From: Streptomyces hygroscopicus subsp. hygroscopicus
Lineage (GTDB): Bacteria > Actinomycetota > Actinomycetes > Streptomycetales > Streptomycetaceae
Direction of reading: 5' to 3'
Assembly (NCBI RefSeq): GCF_030269125.1
Contig: NZ_BSSM01000019.1
Coordinates: 1 to 64,000 of the forward strand
Length of the DNA stretch: 64,000 nucleotides
Shown: piece after piece, positions 18,082-26,339 of the stretch
Numbering within the stretch: position 1 is the stretch's first letter
Layout of the letters: every line of letters begins with the position of its first letter
Notes under the pieces: generated by a model
The model's input: only the letters and a program-made list of their open reading frames with translations
The model's database searches: none
What the model was told of the DNA's origin: nothing
Program-made: the position numbers and the translations under genes

Positions 18082-18825
18082 TCACCTCCGGGCCCCCCGG
18101 ACCCCCGCGTCCTCGTCGTCCGCCTCGTCCGGGTCCTCGTCGTCCACGAACTCGAGATCGTCGTCCTCGGTGTCCGCGTCGTCGGTGTCGTCGGTCTCGT
18201 CGTCCTCGTCGTCCTCGTCGTCGAAGACGGCGCTGACATCGAACCGGCAGACCACCGCCTGTGGATCGATGTGCTCGAACGGCGCCTCCAGCCACTCCCC
18301 GGCCTCCGGCGCCTCCTCCGCCGCGGTCACCCACAGCGTGGAGTCGCCCTCCTCCAGGCCGAACTCCTTGTGCCGGGAGGCGATCTCGTCCGGTTCGAAC
18401 TCGCCGAAGAGGAGCCCGAGCGCCCCGGGGACGGTGCCGGCCGCGTCCTCGTCCACGCCGGCGATGTCCTCGTAGTCCGCCGCCTCGACCCGCTCGGCCT
18501 GGGCCAGCAGCCGCTGGGGTTCCGCCACGGTGTAGTCGCGGCGGATCAGCACGCTGATCGCGTGGGGTTCCTCGGGGCCCGCGTACGGCGGCAGCGTCTC
18601 GTCGGCGCCGGGGATCTCGAAGGGAGTGACCTCGTCGTAACGGTCGTAGAGCAGCTCGTCGTACGCCTCGGCGGCCGCGGCCAGCTGGTTGAACGCCTCG
18701 AAGACGGCCGGGTCGTCGTCTCCTGACCTGCGTTCGACCGCCGCCAGGTGACGGTCGAGCGCGGTCTTGATCGCCTCGGCGGCGGCGCGTACCTCGGCAG
18801 CGGTGGGCTGCGCAGCATCAGACAT
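18082..18825 (-). CDS. Hypothetical protein with long acidic C-terminal tail
   Basis: The 247-residue soluble protein starts MSDAAQPTAAEVRAA. Its body is about 180 residues, with an amphipathic N-terminal helix and a segment ISVLIRRDYTV. The last 60 residues are dominated by Asp and Glu. It resembles an uncharacterised Streptomyces family. The start at 18825 is set by TAGCGT at 18838-18833, 7 bases upstream, which implies a leaderless mRNA. It is divergent from the small DUF5703 gene, which also looks leaderless. No function is proposed. Confidence 0.72.
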   Translation of the reverse strand: MSDAAQPTAAEVRAAAEAIKTALDRHLAAVERRSGDDDPAVFEAFNQLAAAAEAYDELLYDRYDEVTPFEIPGADETLPPYAGPEEPHAISVLIRRDYTVAEPQRLLAQAERVEAADYEDIAGVDEDAAGTVPGALGLLFGEFEPDEIASRHKEFGLEEGDSTLWVTAAEEAPEAGEWLEAPFEHIDPQAVVCRFDVSAVFDDEDDEDDETDDTDDADTEDDDLEFVDDEDPDEADDEDAGVRGARR

Positions 18826-18872
18826 AGTGCAGACGCTATCCGTACCGGGCACCAGCCCGCACAATAGATGCG

Positions 18873-19061
18873 ATGCCGGAATACGAATTTGTCGACGTGT
18901 ATGTCCCTCGCGGGGTGTCCCGCAAGGAGACGACACGTCTGCTGACGGACCATGCCGAGTACGGACACTGGGAGTTGGACCGCCTGAGCCTGCTGCGCGA
19001 CGGCAGCCGGAAGGTGCGGTTGCGGCGGCGGATCATCCGCCAACTGCGGGCCACGTGGTGA
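18873..19061 (+). CDS. DUF5703 family small basic protein
   Basis: The 62-residue protein MPEYEFVDVYVPRGVSR... ends in a basic stretch (KVRLRRRIIRQLRATW). It matches the small conserved actinobacterial DUF5703 family of unknown role. CACAAT at 18860-18865 lies 7 bases before the ATG and there is no ribosome site, so translation is probably leaderless. It is divergent by 47 bases from the acidic-tailed gene, so the two promoters must overlap. Confidence 0.75.
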   Translation: MPEYEFVDVYVPRGVSRKETTRLLTDHAEYGHWELDRLSLLRDGSRKVRLRRRIIRQLRATW

Positions 19062-19099
19062 GGCGGGACAGCTGAGCACGACGAAGGCGCGAAAGGAAC

Positions 19100-19132
19100 G
19101 GAGCGGGCCCGCCGGACGGGCCGGCCCGCTCC
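19100..19132. terminator. Terminator between the DUF5703 gene and chpC
   Basis: GGAGCGGGCC (19100-19109) pairs perfectly with GGCCCGCTCC (19123-19132) around a GC-rich loop. It sits between convergent stops. Confidence 0.75.
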
Positions 19133-19169
19133 CCTCTCGCCGTTCGCCGCGGCGCGCTCGTCCGCCGGA

Positions 19170-19952
19170 CTAGGCCCCGGCCCGTGCCTTGCGGTAGAGC
19201 ACGGCACCCGCGATCAGCGCGCCCGCGCCGGCCGGCAGCGCGAGGCCCAGCGGCAGGTCACTGCCGGTGTGCGCGAGCTGGCCGCTGCCCAGGGACGCCG
19301 AGGAGCCCTGCGGCACGTGCACGTTCCGGGCGGGCGGGGTCGCGGGGGTCCCGGGGTGGTGCGGGGTACCCGGCCGAGTCGGCTGGCCCGGTTGGGTCGG
19401 CCCGCCGGGGTGGCTCGGGTGACCGGGGTGGCTCGGGTGACCGGGGTGACCCGGGTGACCGGGGTGACCCGGTGGGGTGGGGGTGCCGCCGCCCGGCGGA
19501 CGGCCGTGCGTCTCCCCGCCGTTGGCGCAGTCGTTGCCGGTTGCGGGGTTGCCCACACCGACGACGTCGACGCTGTTGCCGCACACGTTCACCGGGACGT
19601 CGATCGGCACCTGGACGGTGTTGCCCGATCCCACGCCCGGCGAGCCGGAGCTGTGTCCCCCGGTGTGCGCGCCCCCGGAGCCGCCGTGGCCCTGACCTCC
19701 CTGGCCGCCGCCGGAGTTGGTGCAGGCGTTGCCCATCGCCGGGTTGAGCAGTCCGACGACGTTGACGGTGTTGCCGCAGACGTTGACCGGCACGTGCACC
19801 GGCACCTGCACGGTGTTGCCGGACAGAACGCCGGGTGAGCCGGTGGCGGCGCCGGACGCGCCCGCGTCCGCGTGTGCCATACCGGTCGCGGCGGCGAACA
19901 CCCCGGTCGCCGCCGCCATGGTCATCAGACCCTTACGGGTTCCTTGTCGCAT
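19170..19952 (-). CDS. chpC: Long chaplin with cell-wall sorting signal
   Basis: The 260-residue protein has a signal peptide ending at AHA-DA (about 29). Two chaplin domains (about 38-80 and 103-144) each have paired Cys (VCGNTV...NAC and VCGNSV...NDC). A Pro/Gly/His-rich spacer with repeated PGHP/PSHP units (about 161-190) follows, then LAHTG (226-230), a hydrophobic segment and a basic tail. LAxTG is the class E sortase motif of long chaplins, so the protein should be anchored to peptidoglycan and help coat aerial hyphae with amyloid. The start ATG at 19952 gives the proper signal peptide; an upstream in-frame start would not. It lies 127 bases after chpH. Confidence 0.93.
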   Translation of the reverse strand: MRQGTRKGLMTMAAATGVFAAATGMAHADAGASGAATGSPGVLSGNTVQVPVHVPVNVCGNTVNVVGLLNPAMGNACTNSGGGQGGQGHGGSGGAHTGGHSSGSPGVGSGNTVQVPIDVPVNVCGNSVDVVGVGNPATGNDCANGGETHGRPPGGGTPTPPGHPGHPGHPGHPSHPGHPSHPGGPTQPGQPTRPGTPHHPGTPATPPARNVHVPQGSSASLGSGQLAHTGSDLPLGLALPAGAGALIAGAVLYRKARAGA

Positions 19953-19991
19953 TGCTGTGTACCCCCCTGCCTTCGCTGTCTGGAAAGGCCG

Positions 19992-20030
19992 GTCGGCCTC
20001 GGAGCGCATGGAGCACGCTCCGAGGCCGAC
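19992..20030 (-). terminator. Terminator downstream of chpH
   Basis: GTCGGCCTCGGAGCG (19992-20006) pairs perfectly with CGCTCCGAGGCCGAC (20016-20030), giving a 15-bp stem and 9-base loop. It lies after the chpH stop and before chpC, so chpC probably has separate transcription. Confidence 0.75.
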
Positions 20031-20079
20031 GGCTGGTAGAAGACGACCCTCGGAGTGGATGGCTCCTCGGGAACCCGCG

Positions 20080-20313
20080 TCAGCTGTTGGCGCAGGCGTT
20101 GCCGAAGGCGGGGTTCAGGATCCCGATCACGTCGATCGTGTCGCCGCACACGCTCACCGGGACGTGCACGGGCGCCTCGATGACGTTGCCGGAGACGACA
20201 CCCGGGGAGTGCAGGGCCGCGCCCTGGGCACCGGAGTCGGCGACGGCCAGGCCCGCTCCCGCGAGAACCAGCCCACCGGTGGCAGCCGCGGCAGCGACGA
20301 CCTTCTTGATCAT
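20080..20313 (-). CDS. chpH: Short chaplin
   Basis: The 77-residue protein has a signal peptide (MIKKVVAAAAATGG... to AVAD, about 26) followed by one chaplin domain with two Cys (C56, C74) around GILNPAFGNAC. This is the length and layout of ChpH, a secreted amyloid surfactant essential to aerial hypha formation. Start ATG at 20313 follows GAGGAGGAAC. That ribosome site lies in one arm of a long inverted repeat, described separately. chpC is adjacent, as in S. coelicolor. Confidence 0.95.
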   Translation of the reverse strand: MIKKVVAAAAATGGLVLAGAGLAVADSGAQGAALHSPGVVSGNVIEAPVHVPVSVCGDTIDVIGILNPAFGNACANS

Positions 20314-20316
20314 TGT

Positions 20317-20392
20317 TCCTCCTCGTTGGCAATGCGATCCCAAGGTGCGGGGATCGCATCACCTGTAACGAGGAGGGAGTAATGGAGCTACG
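20317..20392 (-). promoter_or_regulatory. chpH leader: nested inverted repeats and BldN-like promoter
   Basis: The ribosome-site arm AACGAGGAGG (20327 to 20318 on this strand) is complementary to CCTCCTCGTT (20376 to 20367). Between them TGCGATCCC and GGGATCGCA form a perfect 9-bp inner hairpin (20333-20341 / 20350-20358). On the chpH strand CGTAGC (20392-20387) and CGTTAC (20370-20365) are 16 bases apart, resembling the CGTAAC/CGTTGA-like pattern that I recall for the developmental sigma factor BldN. If transcription starts near 20358, only the inner hairpin is in the mRNA. If it starts further upstream, the outer arm could mask the ribosome site. Confidence 0.55.
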
Positions 20393-20478
20393 AGCTTATG
20401 GTCGCATTCACCCTTCCGAGTCGATCTCGAACGAGCACCCGAAATCCGAGTGGTCTCGGACCGGACGCCCCGGGTGTC

Positions 20479-21804
20479 TCAGGACGCGTCGATGAACCGG
20501 TCGAGCACCCGCACGCCGAACCGGAGCCCGTCCACCGGCACCCGCTCGTCCACGCCGTGGAACATGCCGGCGAAGTCCAGCTCCGGCGGCAGCTTCAGCG
20601 GGACGAAGCCGAAGCCGCGGATGCCGAGGTCGTCGAAGGACTTGGCGTCGGTGCCGGCGGAGAGCATGTACGGGATCGCCTTCGCGATCGGGTCCTCGGC
20701 CAGCAGCGCGGACTGCATGGCCTCCACCAGCGCGCCGTCGAAGCCGGTCTCGACGGCCTTGTCGGTGTGCACGTCCTCGCGGCGCACGCGCGGGCCGAGC
20801 AGCCGGTCGAGGTCGCCGAGGAACTCCTCCTCGTACCCGGGCAGGAAGCGGCCGTCGATGTGGGCGGTGGCCTCGCCGGGGATGACGTTGACCTTGTAAC
20901 CGGCGTTCAGCTGGGTCGGATTGGCGGTGTTGCTCAGGGACGCGCCGATCAGCTTGGCGATACCGCCGAGCTTGGCGATGGTGGCCTCCATGTCCTCGGG
21001 GTCCAGCTCGGTGCCGAGCGCGTCGCCGAGTTCGTCGAGGAAGGCCCGGGTGGTCTTGGTGACCCGCACCGGGAACTTGTGCCGGCCGACCCGGGCGACG
21101 GCCTCGGACAGCTCGGTGATGGCGTTGTCGCGGTGGATCATGGAGCCGTGCCCGGCGGTGCCGGCCACCGTGAGCTTCATCCAGTGCATGCCCTTCTCGG
21201 CCGTCTGGATCAGATAGAGCCGCCGCTGCTCGTTCACGGTGAAGGAGAAGCCGCCGACCTCGCTGATCGCCTCGGTGACGCCCTCGAACAGCTCGGGGTG
21301 GTGGTCGACGAGGTGCCGGGCGCCGAAGGTGCCGCCGGCCTCCTCGTCGGCGAGGAAGGCGAGGACGATGTCGCGCGGGGGCCGCCGCCCGCTGCGCAGC
21401 CGGTCGCGCACCACCGCGAGCGTCATCGCGTCCATGTCCTTCATGTCGACCGCGCCGCGCCCCCACACGCACCCGTCGGCGATCTCGCCGGAGAAGGGGT
21501 GGTGGGTCCAGTCGTCCGCGTTGGCCGGTACGACGTCCAGGTGGCCGTGGATCAGCAGGGCGGGCCGGGACGGGTCCTCCCCCGCGATGCGGGCCACGGT
21601 GGAGGCGCGGCCGGGGTGCGACTCGTAGATCTTCGGCTCCAGGCCGACCTCCGCCAGCTTCTCGGCGACCCACTCGGCGGCCCGGCGCTCGCCGGGCCCG
21701 GAGTGGTCGCCGTAGTTGCTGGTGTCGAACCGGATCAGCTCGCGGCAGAGGTCCACGACCTCGTCCTCGCCGGTGACGCCCTGGGCCGTGTCCGTCTCGC
21801 TCAC
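20479..21804 (-). CDS. M20/M28-family metallopeptidase (dipeptidase-like)
   Basis: This 441-residue cytosolic amidohydrolase has LLIHGHLDVVPA (metal His), GRGAVDMKDMDA (bridging Asp) and FLADEEAGGTFGA (catalytic Glu). A dimerisation domain (TAGHGSMIHRDNAI) follows, and a C-terminal metal His lies in GMFHGVDERVP. It probably removes amino-acid or acyl groups; the exact substrate is unknown. GTG at 21804 has GGGAGGAAG upstream and is preferred over an in-frame ATG at 21891 without a site. Confidence 0.9.
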   Translation of the reverse strand: MSETDTAQGVTGEDEVVDLCRELIRFDTSNYGDHSGPGERRAAEWVAEKLAEVGLEPKIYESHPGRASTVARIAGEDPSRPALLIHGHLDVVPANADDWTHHPFSGEIADGCVWGRGAVDMKDMDAMTLAVVRDRLRSGRRPPRDIVLAFLADEEAGGTFGARHLVDHHPELFEGVTEAISEVGGFSFTVNEQRRLYLIQTAEKGMHWMKLTVAGTAGHGSMIHRDNAITELSEAVARVGRHKFPVRVTKTTRAFLDELGDALGTELDPEDMEATIAKLGGIAKLIGASLSNTANPTQLNAGYKVNVIPGEATAHIDGRFLPGYEEEFLGDLDRLLGPRVRREDVHTDKAVETGFDGALVEAMQSALLAEDPIAKAIPYMLSAGTDAKSFDDLGIRGFGFVPLKLPPELDFAGMFHGVDERVPVDGLRFGVRVLDRFIDAS

Positions 21805-22016
21805 GCTGCTTCCTCCCGCTTCCCTGCTGGTGGTCCCCCTCATCCTCTCTCCGCGTCGGGCCCCGGCCCAAGACCGGTCCCGGCCCGTCACACGCCGTTC
21901 ACGCGGGGCGGCCCGGGGAGCCGGGGTGATCAGACACCTCCGAAAGCCTGGTAATGTTTCCTTCGTCGCCGCGAGGGAAACCCCGCCGAGGGAGAACCGC
22001 GCACGACAGACACCTT

Positions 22017-22104
22017 GTCCGGGTGGCGGAATGGCAGACGCGCTAGCTTGAGGTGCTAGTGCCCTTTATCGGGCGTGGGGGTTCAAGTCCCCCCTCGGAC
22101 ACCA
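22017..22104 (+). tRNA. tRNA-Leu, anticodon GAG
   Basis: A full cloverleaf is visible. The acceptor arm GTCCGGG pairs with CTCGGAC (one G-U). The anticodon arm CTAGC (22043-22047) pairs with GCTAG (22055-22059) around loop TTGAGGT, with GAG at 22050-22052. A long class II variable arm follows, then the T arm with GTTCAAGTC. The CCA end is encoded (22102-22104). The long variable arm and the anticodon identify leucine, reading CUC and CUU. Confidence 0.95.
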
Positions 22105-22107
22105 GTG

Positions 22108-22134
22108 AAGGCCCCCTGCTCAGCAGGGGGCCTT
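22108..22134 (+). terminator. Terminator after tRNA-Leu
   Basis: AAGGCCCCCTGC pairs with GCAGGGGGCCTT over a 3-base loop, four bases after the tRNA 3' end. Confidence 0.8.
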
Positions 22135-22174
22135 TCGCGTGCCCGGACGCGGGCGGCTTCCTAGACTTGTCCAT

Positions 22175-23899
22175 GTGGCCCGGGTCAACGGCGAGGTCGA
22201 GGCGGTCCTTCGGGAGTACGCCGATCTCATCGCGATCACCGGAGGCGACGCGTTCAAGGCGCGTGCCTACGAGAAGGCGGCGCGTGCCATCGGTGGCTAT
22301 CCGGGGGACGTCGGGAAGCTAGACGAGGACGGGCTGCGGGAGATCCCGAACGTGGGGCGGTCGATCGCCGAGAAGGTGGTCGAGTACCTGCGCACGGGGA
22401 AGATGGCGGCGGTCGAGGAGCGCCGGGCCAGGATCCCCGCCGGGGTGCGGGAGTTGATCAGCATCCCGACGCTCGGGCCCAAGAAGGCGCTGCGGCTCTA
22501 CGAGGACCTGCACATCTCGTCGGTGAGCGAGCTGGCCGCGGCGATCGAGGCGGACCGGCTGGCCGATCTCAAGGGGTTCGGGGAGAAGACGCAGGAGAAC
22601 ATCCGGCACGGGATCGAGCTGTTGCAGCAGGCGGGGGCCCGCGTGCCGCTGGCGCTGGCGCTGGAGACCGCCGAGGAGATCGTGGACGCGCTGCACGAGG
22701 TCACCGGGTGCAGGCGGTGCGCGTACGCCGGGTCGCTGCGCCGCATGCGGGAGACCGTCGGGGACCTGGACATCCTGGTGGCGGCGAAGAGCTCGGGCCC
22801 GTTCATGGAAGCGCTGTGCGAGCTGCCGGGCACGGCCGAGGTGATCGCACGGGGGACGAAGAAGACGTCCGTACGCACCGGGAAGGGGCTCCAGGTGGAT
22901 CTGCGGGTGCTGCCGCCGGAGTCGTGGGGCGCGGGGTTGCAGTACTTCACGGGTTCGAAGGCGCACAACATCCGGACCCGGACGATAGCCGTGCACCAGG
23001 GTCTGAAGCTCTCCGAGTACGGCGTGTTCGACGCGGAGAGCGGGGAGTCGGTGGCGTCCCGCACCGAGGAGGAGGTGTACGCGCGGCTGGGGCTGCCGTG
23101 GATCCCGCCGACGCTGCGGGAGGACCGCGGGGAGATCGAGGCGGCGCTGCGCGGGGAGCTGCCGCGGGTGGTGACCGAGCGGGACGTCCGGGGTGACCTG
23201 CACACGCACACGGACCTCACCGACGGGCTGGCGTCGCTCGACGCCATGGTGGAGGCGGCGGCGCGGCGCGGTTACGCGTACTACGCGGTGACCGATCACG
23301 CGCCCGATCTGTACATGCAGCGGATGACGGACGAGAAGATCCTCGCCCAGCGGCAGCGGGTGCGGGAGCTGGACGGCGAGCACCGCCGGATGCGGCTGCT
23401 GCACGGCACGGAGCTGAACATCGGGCCCGACGGCGGCCTGGACTGGCCGGACGAGTTCCTGGCCGGTTTCGATCTGTGCGTGGCCTCGCTGCACTCGCAC
23501 TTCGACCTCGGGCGGAAGGCGATGACGCGGCGGCTGGTGCGGGCGGTGGAGAACCCGTACGTGAACGTCCTCGGGCATCCCACCACCCGGCTGATCGGCC
23601 GGCGGACGGGGGTGGACGCGGACTGGGACGAGGTGTTCGCGGCCTGCGCGCGCAGCGGGACCGCGCTGGAGGTCAACGCCCAGCCGGACCGGCTGGACCT
23701 GGGCGACGAGGACATCCTGCGGGCGCGGACGCACGGGGTGCGGTTCGCGGTGGACACCGACGCGCACTCGGTGCCGCAGCTGGCGCAGCTGCGCTACGGC
23801 GTCGGCACCGCCCAGCGCGGCTGGCTGACCCCGGACGACGTGATCAACACCTGGCCGTTGACGCGCCTGCGCCGGTTTCTGCGCGAGGGCGGGCGCTGA
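22175..23899 (+). CDS. polX: DNA polymerase X family protein with PHP domain
   Basis: The protein is 574 residues. An N-terminal helix-hairpin-helix region (about 1-130, including LREIPNVGRSIAEKVVEYL) comes first. The Pol X nucleotidyltransferase palm follows, with CAYAGSLRRMRETVGDLDIL carrying the catalytic Asp pair and VDLRVLPPESWG the third. A C-terminal PHP phosphoesterase domain (DLHTHTDLTDG, VTDHAP, CVASLHSHF) is complete. It is expected to act in base-excision or gap repair. TAGACT (22162-22167) lies 7 bases before GTG 22175, with no ribosome site, so the mRNA is probably leaderless. An upstream GTG in frame would fall in the tRNA terminator. Confidence 0.9.
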   Translation: MARVNGEVEAVLREYADLIAITGGDAFKARAYEKAARAIGGYPGDVGKLDEDGLREIPNVGRSIAEKVVEYLRTGKMAAVEERRARIPAGVRELISIPTLGPKKALRLYEDLHISSVSELAAAIEADRLADLKGFGEKTQENIRHGIELLQQAGARVPLALALETAEEIVDALHEVTGCRRCAYAGSLRRMRETVGDLDILVAAKSSGPFMEALCELPGTAEVIARGTKKTSVRTGKGLQVDLRVLPPESWGAGLQYFTGSKAHNIRTRTIAVHQGLKLSEYGVFDAESGESVASRTEEEVYARLGLPWIPPTLREDRGEIEAALRGELPRVVTERDVRGDLHTHTDLTDGLASLDAMVEAAARRGYAYYAVTDHAPDLYMQRMTDEKILAQRQRVRELDGEHRRMRLLHGTELNIGPDGGLDWPDEFLAGFDLCVASLHSHFDLGRKAMTRRLVRAVENPYVNVLGHPTTRLIGRRTGVDADWDEVFAACARSGTALEVNAQPDRLDLGDEDILRARTHGVRFAVDTDAHSVPQLAQLRYGVGTAQRGWLTPDDVINTWPLTRLRRFLREGGR

Positions 23900-23914
23900 G
23901 CGGGCGCACGAGCG

Positions 23915-25012
23915 CTAGTCGGCTCGTACGAGGAGGGTGCCGTCGGCTCCCCGTTCGACGCGGGCGCCCAGGGCACGGCTGTCGAGGGTCGTGCGCAGCC
24001 AGGCGGTGTCCTCGGCGGACGCGGGTTCGAGGCGCATGCGGCGGGCCTGGAAGGGGACCAGCGTGAGGCCGGTGAGCCGGCCGCTGCCGGGGTCGAGGGA
24101 GGCGAGGTACAGCAGTCGGAGGTCGTCGCGGTACTGCTCGTAGCCGCGGATGCCCTCGTAGTCGTCCACGAGGTCCCCGCAGCCGTACAGCACGAGCCGG
24201 TCCCGGTGGATCTCCAGGGGGCGCGGGTGGTGCGAGGAGTGGCCGTGGACCAGGTCGGCGCCCGCGTCGACGAAGGCGTGGGCGAGGCGGGTCTCGGCGC
24301 GGGAGACCTCGTAGCCCCAGTTGGGGCCCCAGTGGAGGGAGACGATGACGAGGTCGCCGGGGCGGCGCAGCGGGCGCAGGCGGTCGGCGAGGTCCTCCGC
24401 CGCGCCCGCGGTGAGCAGGGCCACGCCGGGCCGTTCGGCGGTGGCGGCCCAGGTGCCCGGGATGCCGCTGGAGTGCAGGCCGTAGGCGAAGACCAGGAGG
24501 CGGCCGCCCGTCGGCAGCGGGATCTCGGCCGGTCGCCGGGCCGTGTCCGCGGTGCGGCCCGCGCCCGCCGTGCGCAGTCCCGCCGTCTCCAGGGAGGTCA
24601 GGGTGTCCTCCAGGCCGCTGGTTCCGAAGTCGAGGACGTGGTTGTTGGCGAGGACGCAGACGTCGGGGCGGACGGCGGTGAGGCAGGGCAGGTTGGCGGG
24701 GTGCATGCGGTAGTGGACGGCCTTGCCCGGGGCGAAGGTGCCGTCCGCGGTGACGGCGGTCTCCAGGTTGACGACGCGGGCGTCCGGGGCGGCGGCCTCC
24801 AGCGCGGGCAGTGCCTCGCCCCAGGGCCAGCCGAAGTCCACGGGGCGGGGGATGGGGCCGTTGGCGGCCTCGGCGAGGGCGACGTAGTCGCGGGCGTCGT
24901 GGAGGTAGTCCTCGCGCAGGAGGGGGGAGCCGGGATGCGGGAGGATCTGGTCGACTCCCCGGCCGAGCATGACGTCGCCGGCAAGGAACACCGTGACCGC
25001 GTTGCCGGGCAT
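23915..25012 (-). CDS. CapA-family protein
   Basis: This 365-residue metallophosphatase-like protein matches the CapA/PgsA family: VFLAGDVMLGRGVDQ at the start, RVVNLETAVTADG, VCVLANNHVLDFG, VIVSLHWGPNWGYEV, and DLVHGHSSHHPRPLE with the conserved His. The family takes its name from poly-gamma-glutamate synthesis, but most actinobacterial members lack the partner genes, and none is seen here. No signal peptide is evident. The start lies 4 bases after the stop of the upstream phosphoribosyltransferase-hydrolase gene, so the two are an operon. Confidence 0.88.
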   Translation of the reverse strand: MPGNAVTVFLAGDVMLGRGVDQILPHPGSPLLREDYLHDARDYVALAEAANGPIPRPVDFGWPWGEALPALEAAAPDARVVNLETAVTADGTFAPGKAVHYRMHPANLPCLTAVRPDVCVLANNHVLDFGTSGLEDTLTSLETAGLRTAGAGRTADTARRPAEIPLPTGGRLLVFAYGLHSSGIPGTWAATAERPGVALLTAGAAEDLADRLRPLRRPGDLVIVSLHWGPNWGYEVSRAETRLAHAFVDAGADLVHGHSSHHPRPLEIHRDRLVLYGCGDLVDDYEGIRGYEQYRDDLRLLYLASLDPGSGRLTGLTLVPFQARRMRLEPASAEDTAWLRTTLDSRALGARVERGADGTLLVRAD

Positions 25013-25016
25013 GGCG

Positions 25017-26339
25017 TCAGACGTGCGCGGGTGCCATGTGGTCCGTGAACCAGTCGCGGGCCAGCTCGGTCACCCGTTCCAGGGTGCCCGGTTCCTCGAA
25101 GAGGTGGGTGGCGCCGGGGACGGTCTCCAGCCGGTTCTCGCAGCGCAGCCGGCTCCGGGCGTCCCGGTTGAGGTCGAGGACCAGGGGGTCGGCGCCGCCG
25201 ACGATCAGCAGGGTGGGCGCGGTGACCTCGGGGAGCATGGGGCCCGCGAGGTCGGGGCGGCCGCCCCGGGAGACGACGGCGGCGGGGCGCCCCGCGGGGT
25301 CGGCGGCGGCCCACAGCGCGGCGGCCGCGCCGGTGCTGGCGCCGAAGTAGCCGAGGGCGAGGCCCGCCGCGGCGGGTTCCGCGCGCAGCCAGTGGGTGGC
25401 GGCCAGCAGCCGCCCGGCGAGCAGCGGGATGTCGAACACGTTGTCCCGGTCACGCGCCTCCGCGTCGGTGAGCAGGTCGAACAGCAGGGTGCCGAGCCCG
25501 GCGCGGTGCAGCCCCTCGGCGACGTACCGGTTGCGGGGACTGTGCCGGCTGCTGCCGCTGCCGTGCGCGAAGACGACGACGCCCAGGGCGCCCTCGGGCA
25601 GGGTCAGGTTCCCGCCCAGCCGTACGGTGCCGGCCGGCACCGTCACCTCCGGGTCGGCGCTCGTGCGACGCGTCTGCCGGCCGGCCCTCGTCCGGCGGGC
25701 CCGGCGCAGACAGGCCGTGACCTCCGCGTCCTCGGTCTGCGCGAAGTCGTCGTAGAACTGCCCGACGGCGGCGAAGTCCCAGGGGGTGTCCAGGCAGACC
25801 AGGTCGTCGGCGTCGCCGCCGAGGCGGCGGGCGAAGTCGCGGGGGGCGACGGGGACCGCGAGCACGATGCGGGCGGCGCCGCGCGCACGGGCGACCCGGC
25901 AGGCGACGCGGGCGGTGGAGCCGGTGGCGACCCCGTCGTCCACGACCACGGCGGTGCGGCCGGCGAGCGGGACGGACGGGCGCTCGCCCCGGTAGCGTTC
26001 GGCGCGCTCGGCGAGCACCCGCCGCTCGCGTTCCTCGACACGGGCGAGTTCGTCGTCGCGGACGCCGGTGGCGCGCAGCACGTCCTCGTTGAGCACCCGC
26101 ACGCCGTCCTCCCCGATCGCGCCCATCGCCAGTTCCGGCTGGTAGGGCACGCCGAGTTTGCGTACGAGGCAGACGTCCAGCGGCGCGTCCAGGGCCTCGG
26201 CGACCCGCGCGGCCACCGGTACTCCCCCGCGCGGCAGCCCCAGCACCACCACGTCCTCGCCCCGCAGGAAACCCAGGCGGGCGCCGAGTCGCTCTCCCGC
26301 CTCCACTCGGTCGGCGAACCGCACGGCGGGCTCCGTCAC
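25017..26339 (-). CDS. Phosphoribosyltransferase / alpha-beta hydrolase fusion
   Basis: The protein is 440 residues in two parts. Residues 1-215 are a type I phosphoribosyltransferase, with the PRPP loop VVVDDGVATGSTAR and PRGGVPVAARVAEAL. Residues 225-440 are a dienelactone-hydrolase-like alpha/beta hydrolase with nucleophile region GYFGASTGAAAALW, the acid in VGGADPLVLD and a His in GATHLFEEPG. Such fusions occur in actinobacteria; the reaction is unknown. The GTG at 26339 overlaps the stop of the DUF1876 gene (GTGA), indicating coupled translation. CapA follows 4 bases later. Confidence 0.85.
   Translation of the reverse strand: MTEPAVRFADRVEAGERLGARLGFLRGEDVVVLGLPRGGVPVAARVAEALDAPLDVCLVRKLGVPYQPELAMGAIGEDGVRVLNEDVLRATGVRDDELARVEERERRVLAERAERYRGERPSVPLAGRTAVVVDDGVATGSTARVACRVARARGAARIVLAVPVAPRDFARRLGGDADDLVCLDTPWDFAAVGQFYDDFAQTEDAEVTACLRRARRTRAGRQTRRTSADPEVTVPAGTVRLGGNLTLPEGALGVVVFAHGSGSSRHSPRNRYVAEGLHRAGLGTLLFDLLTDAEARDRDNVFDIPLLAGRLLAATHWLRAEPAAAGLALGYFGASTGAAAALWAAADPAGRPAAVVSRGGRPDLAGPMLPEVTAPTLLIVGGADPLVLDLNRDARSRLRCENRLETVPGATHLFEEPGTLERVTELARDWFTDHMAPAHV

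Noticed and set aside
20479..21891. Upstream ATG for the M20 peptidase at 21891
   Set aside because: It adds 29 low-complexity residues and has no ribosome site, while GTG 21804 has a strong one.
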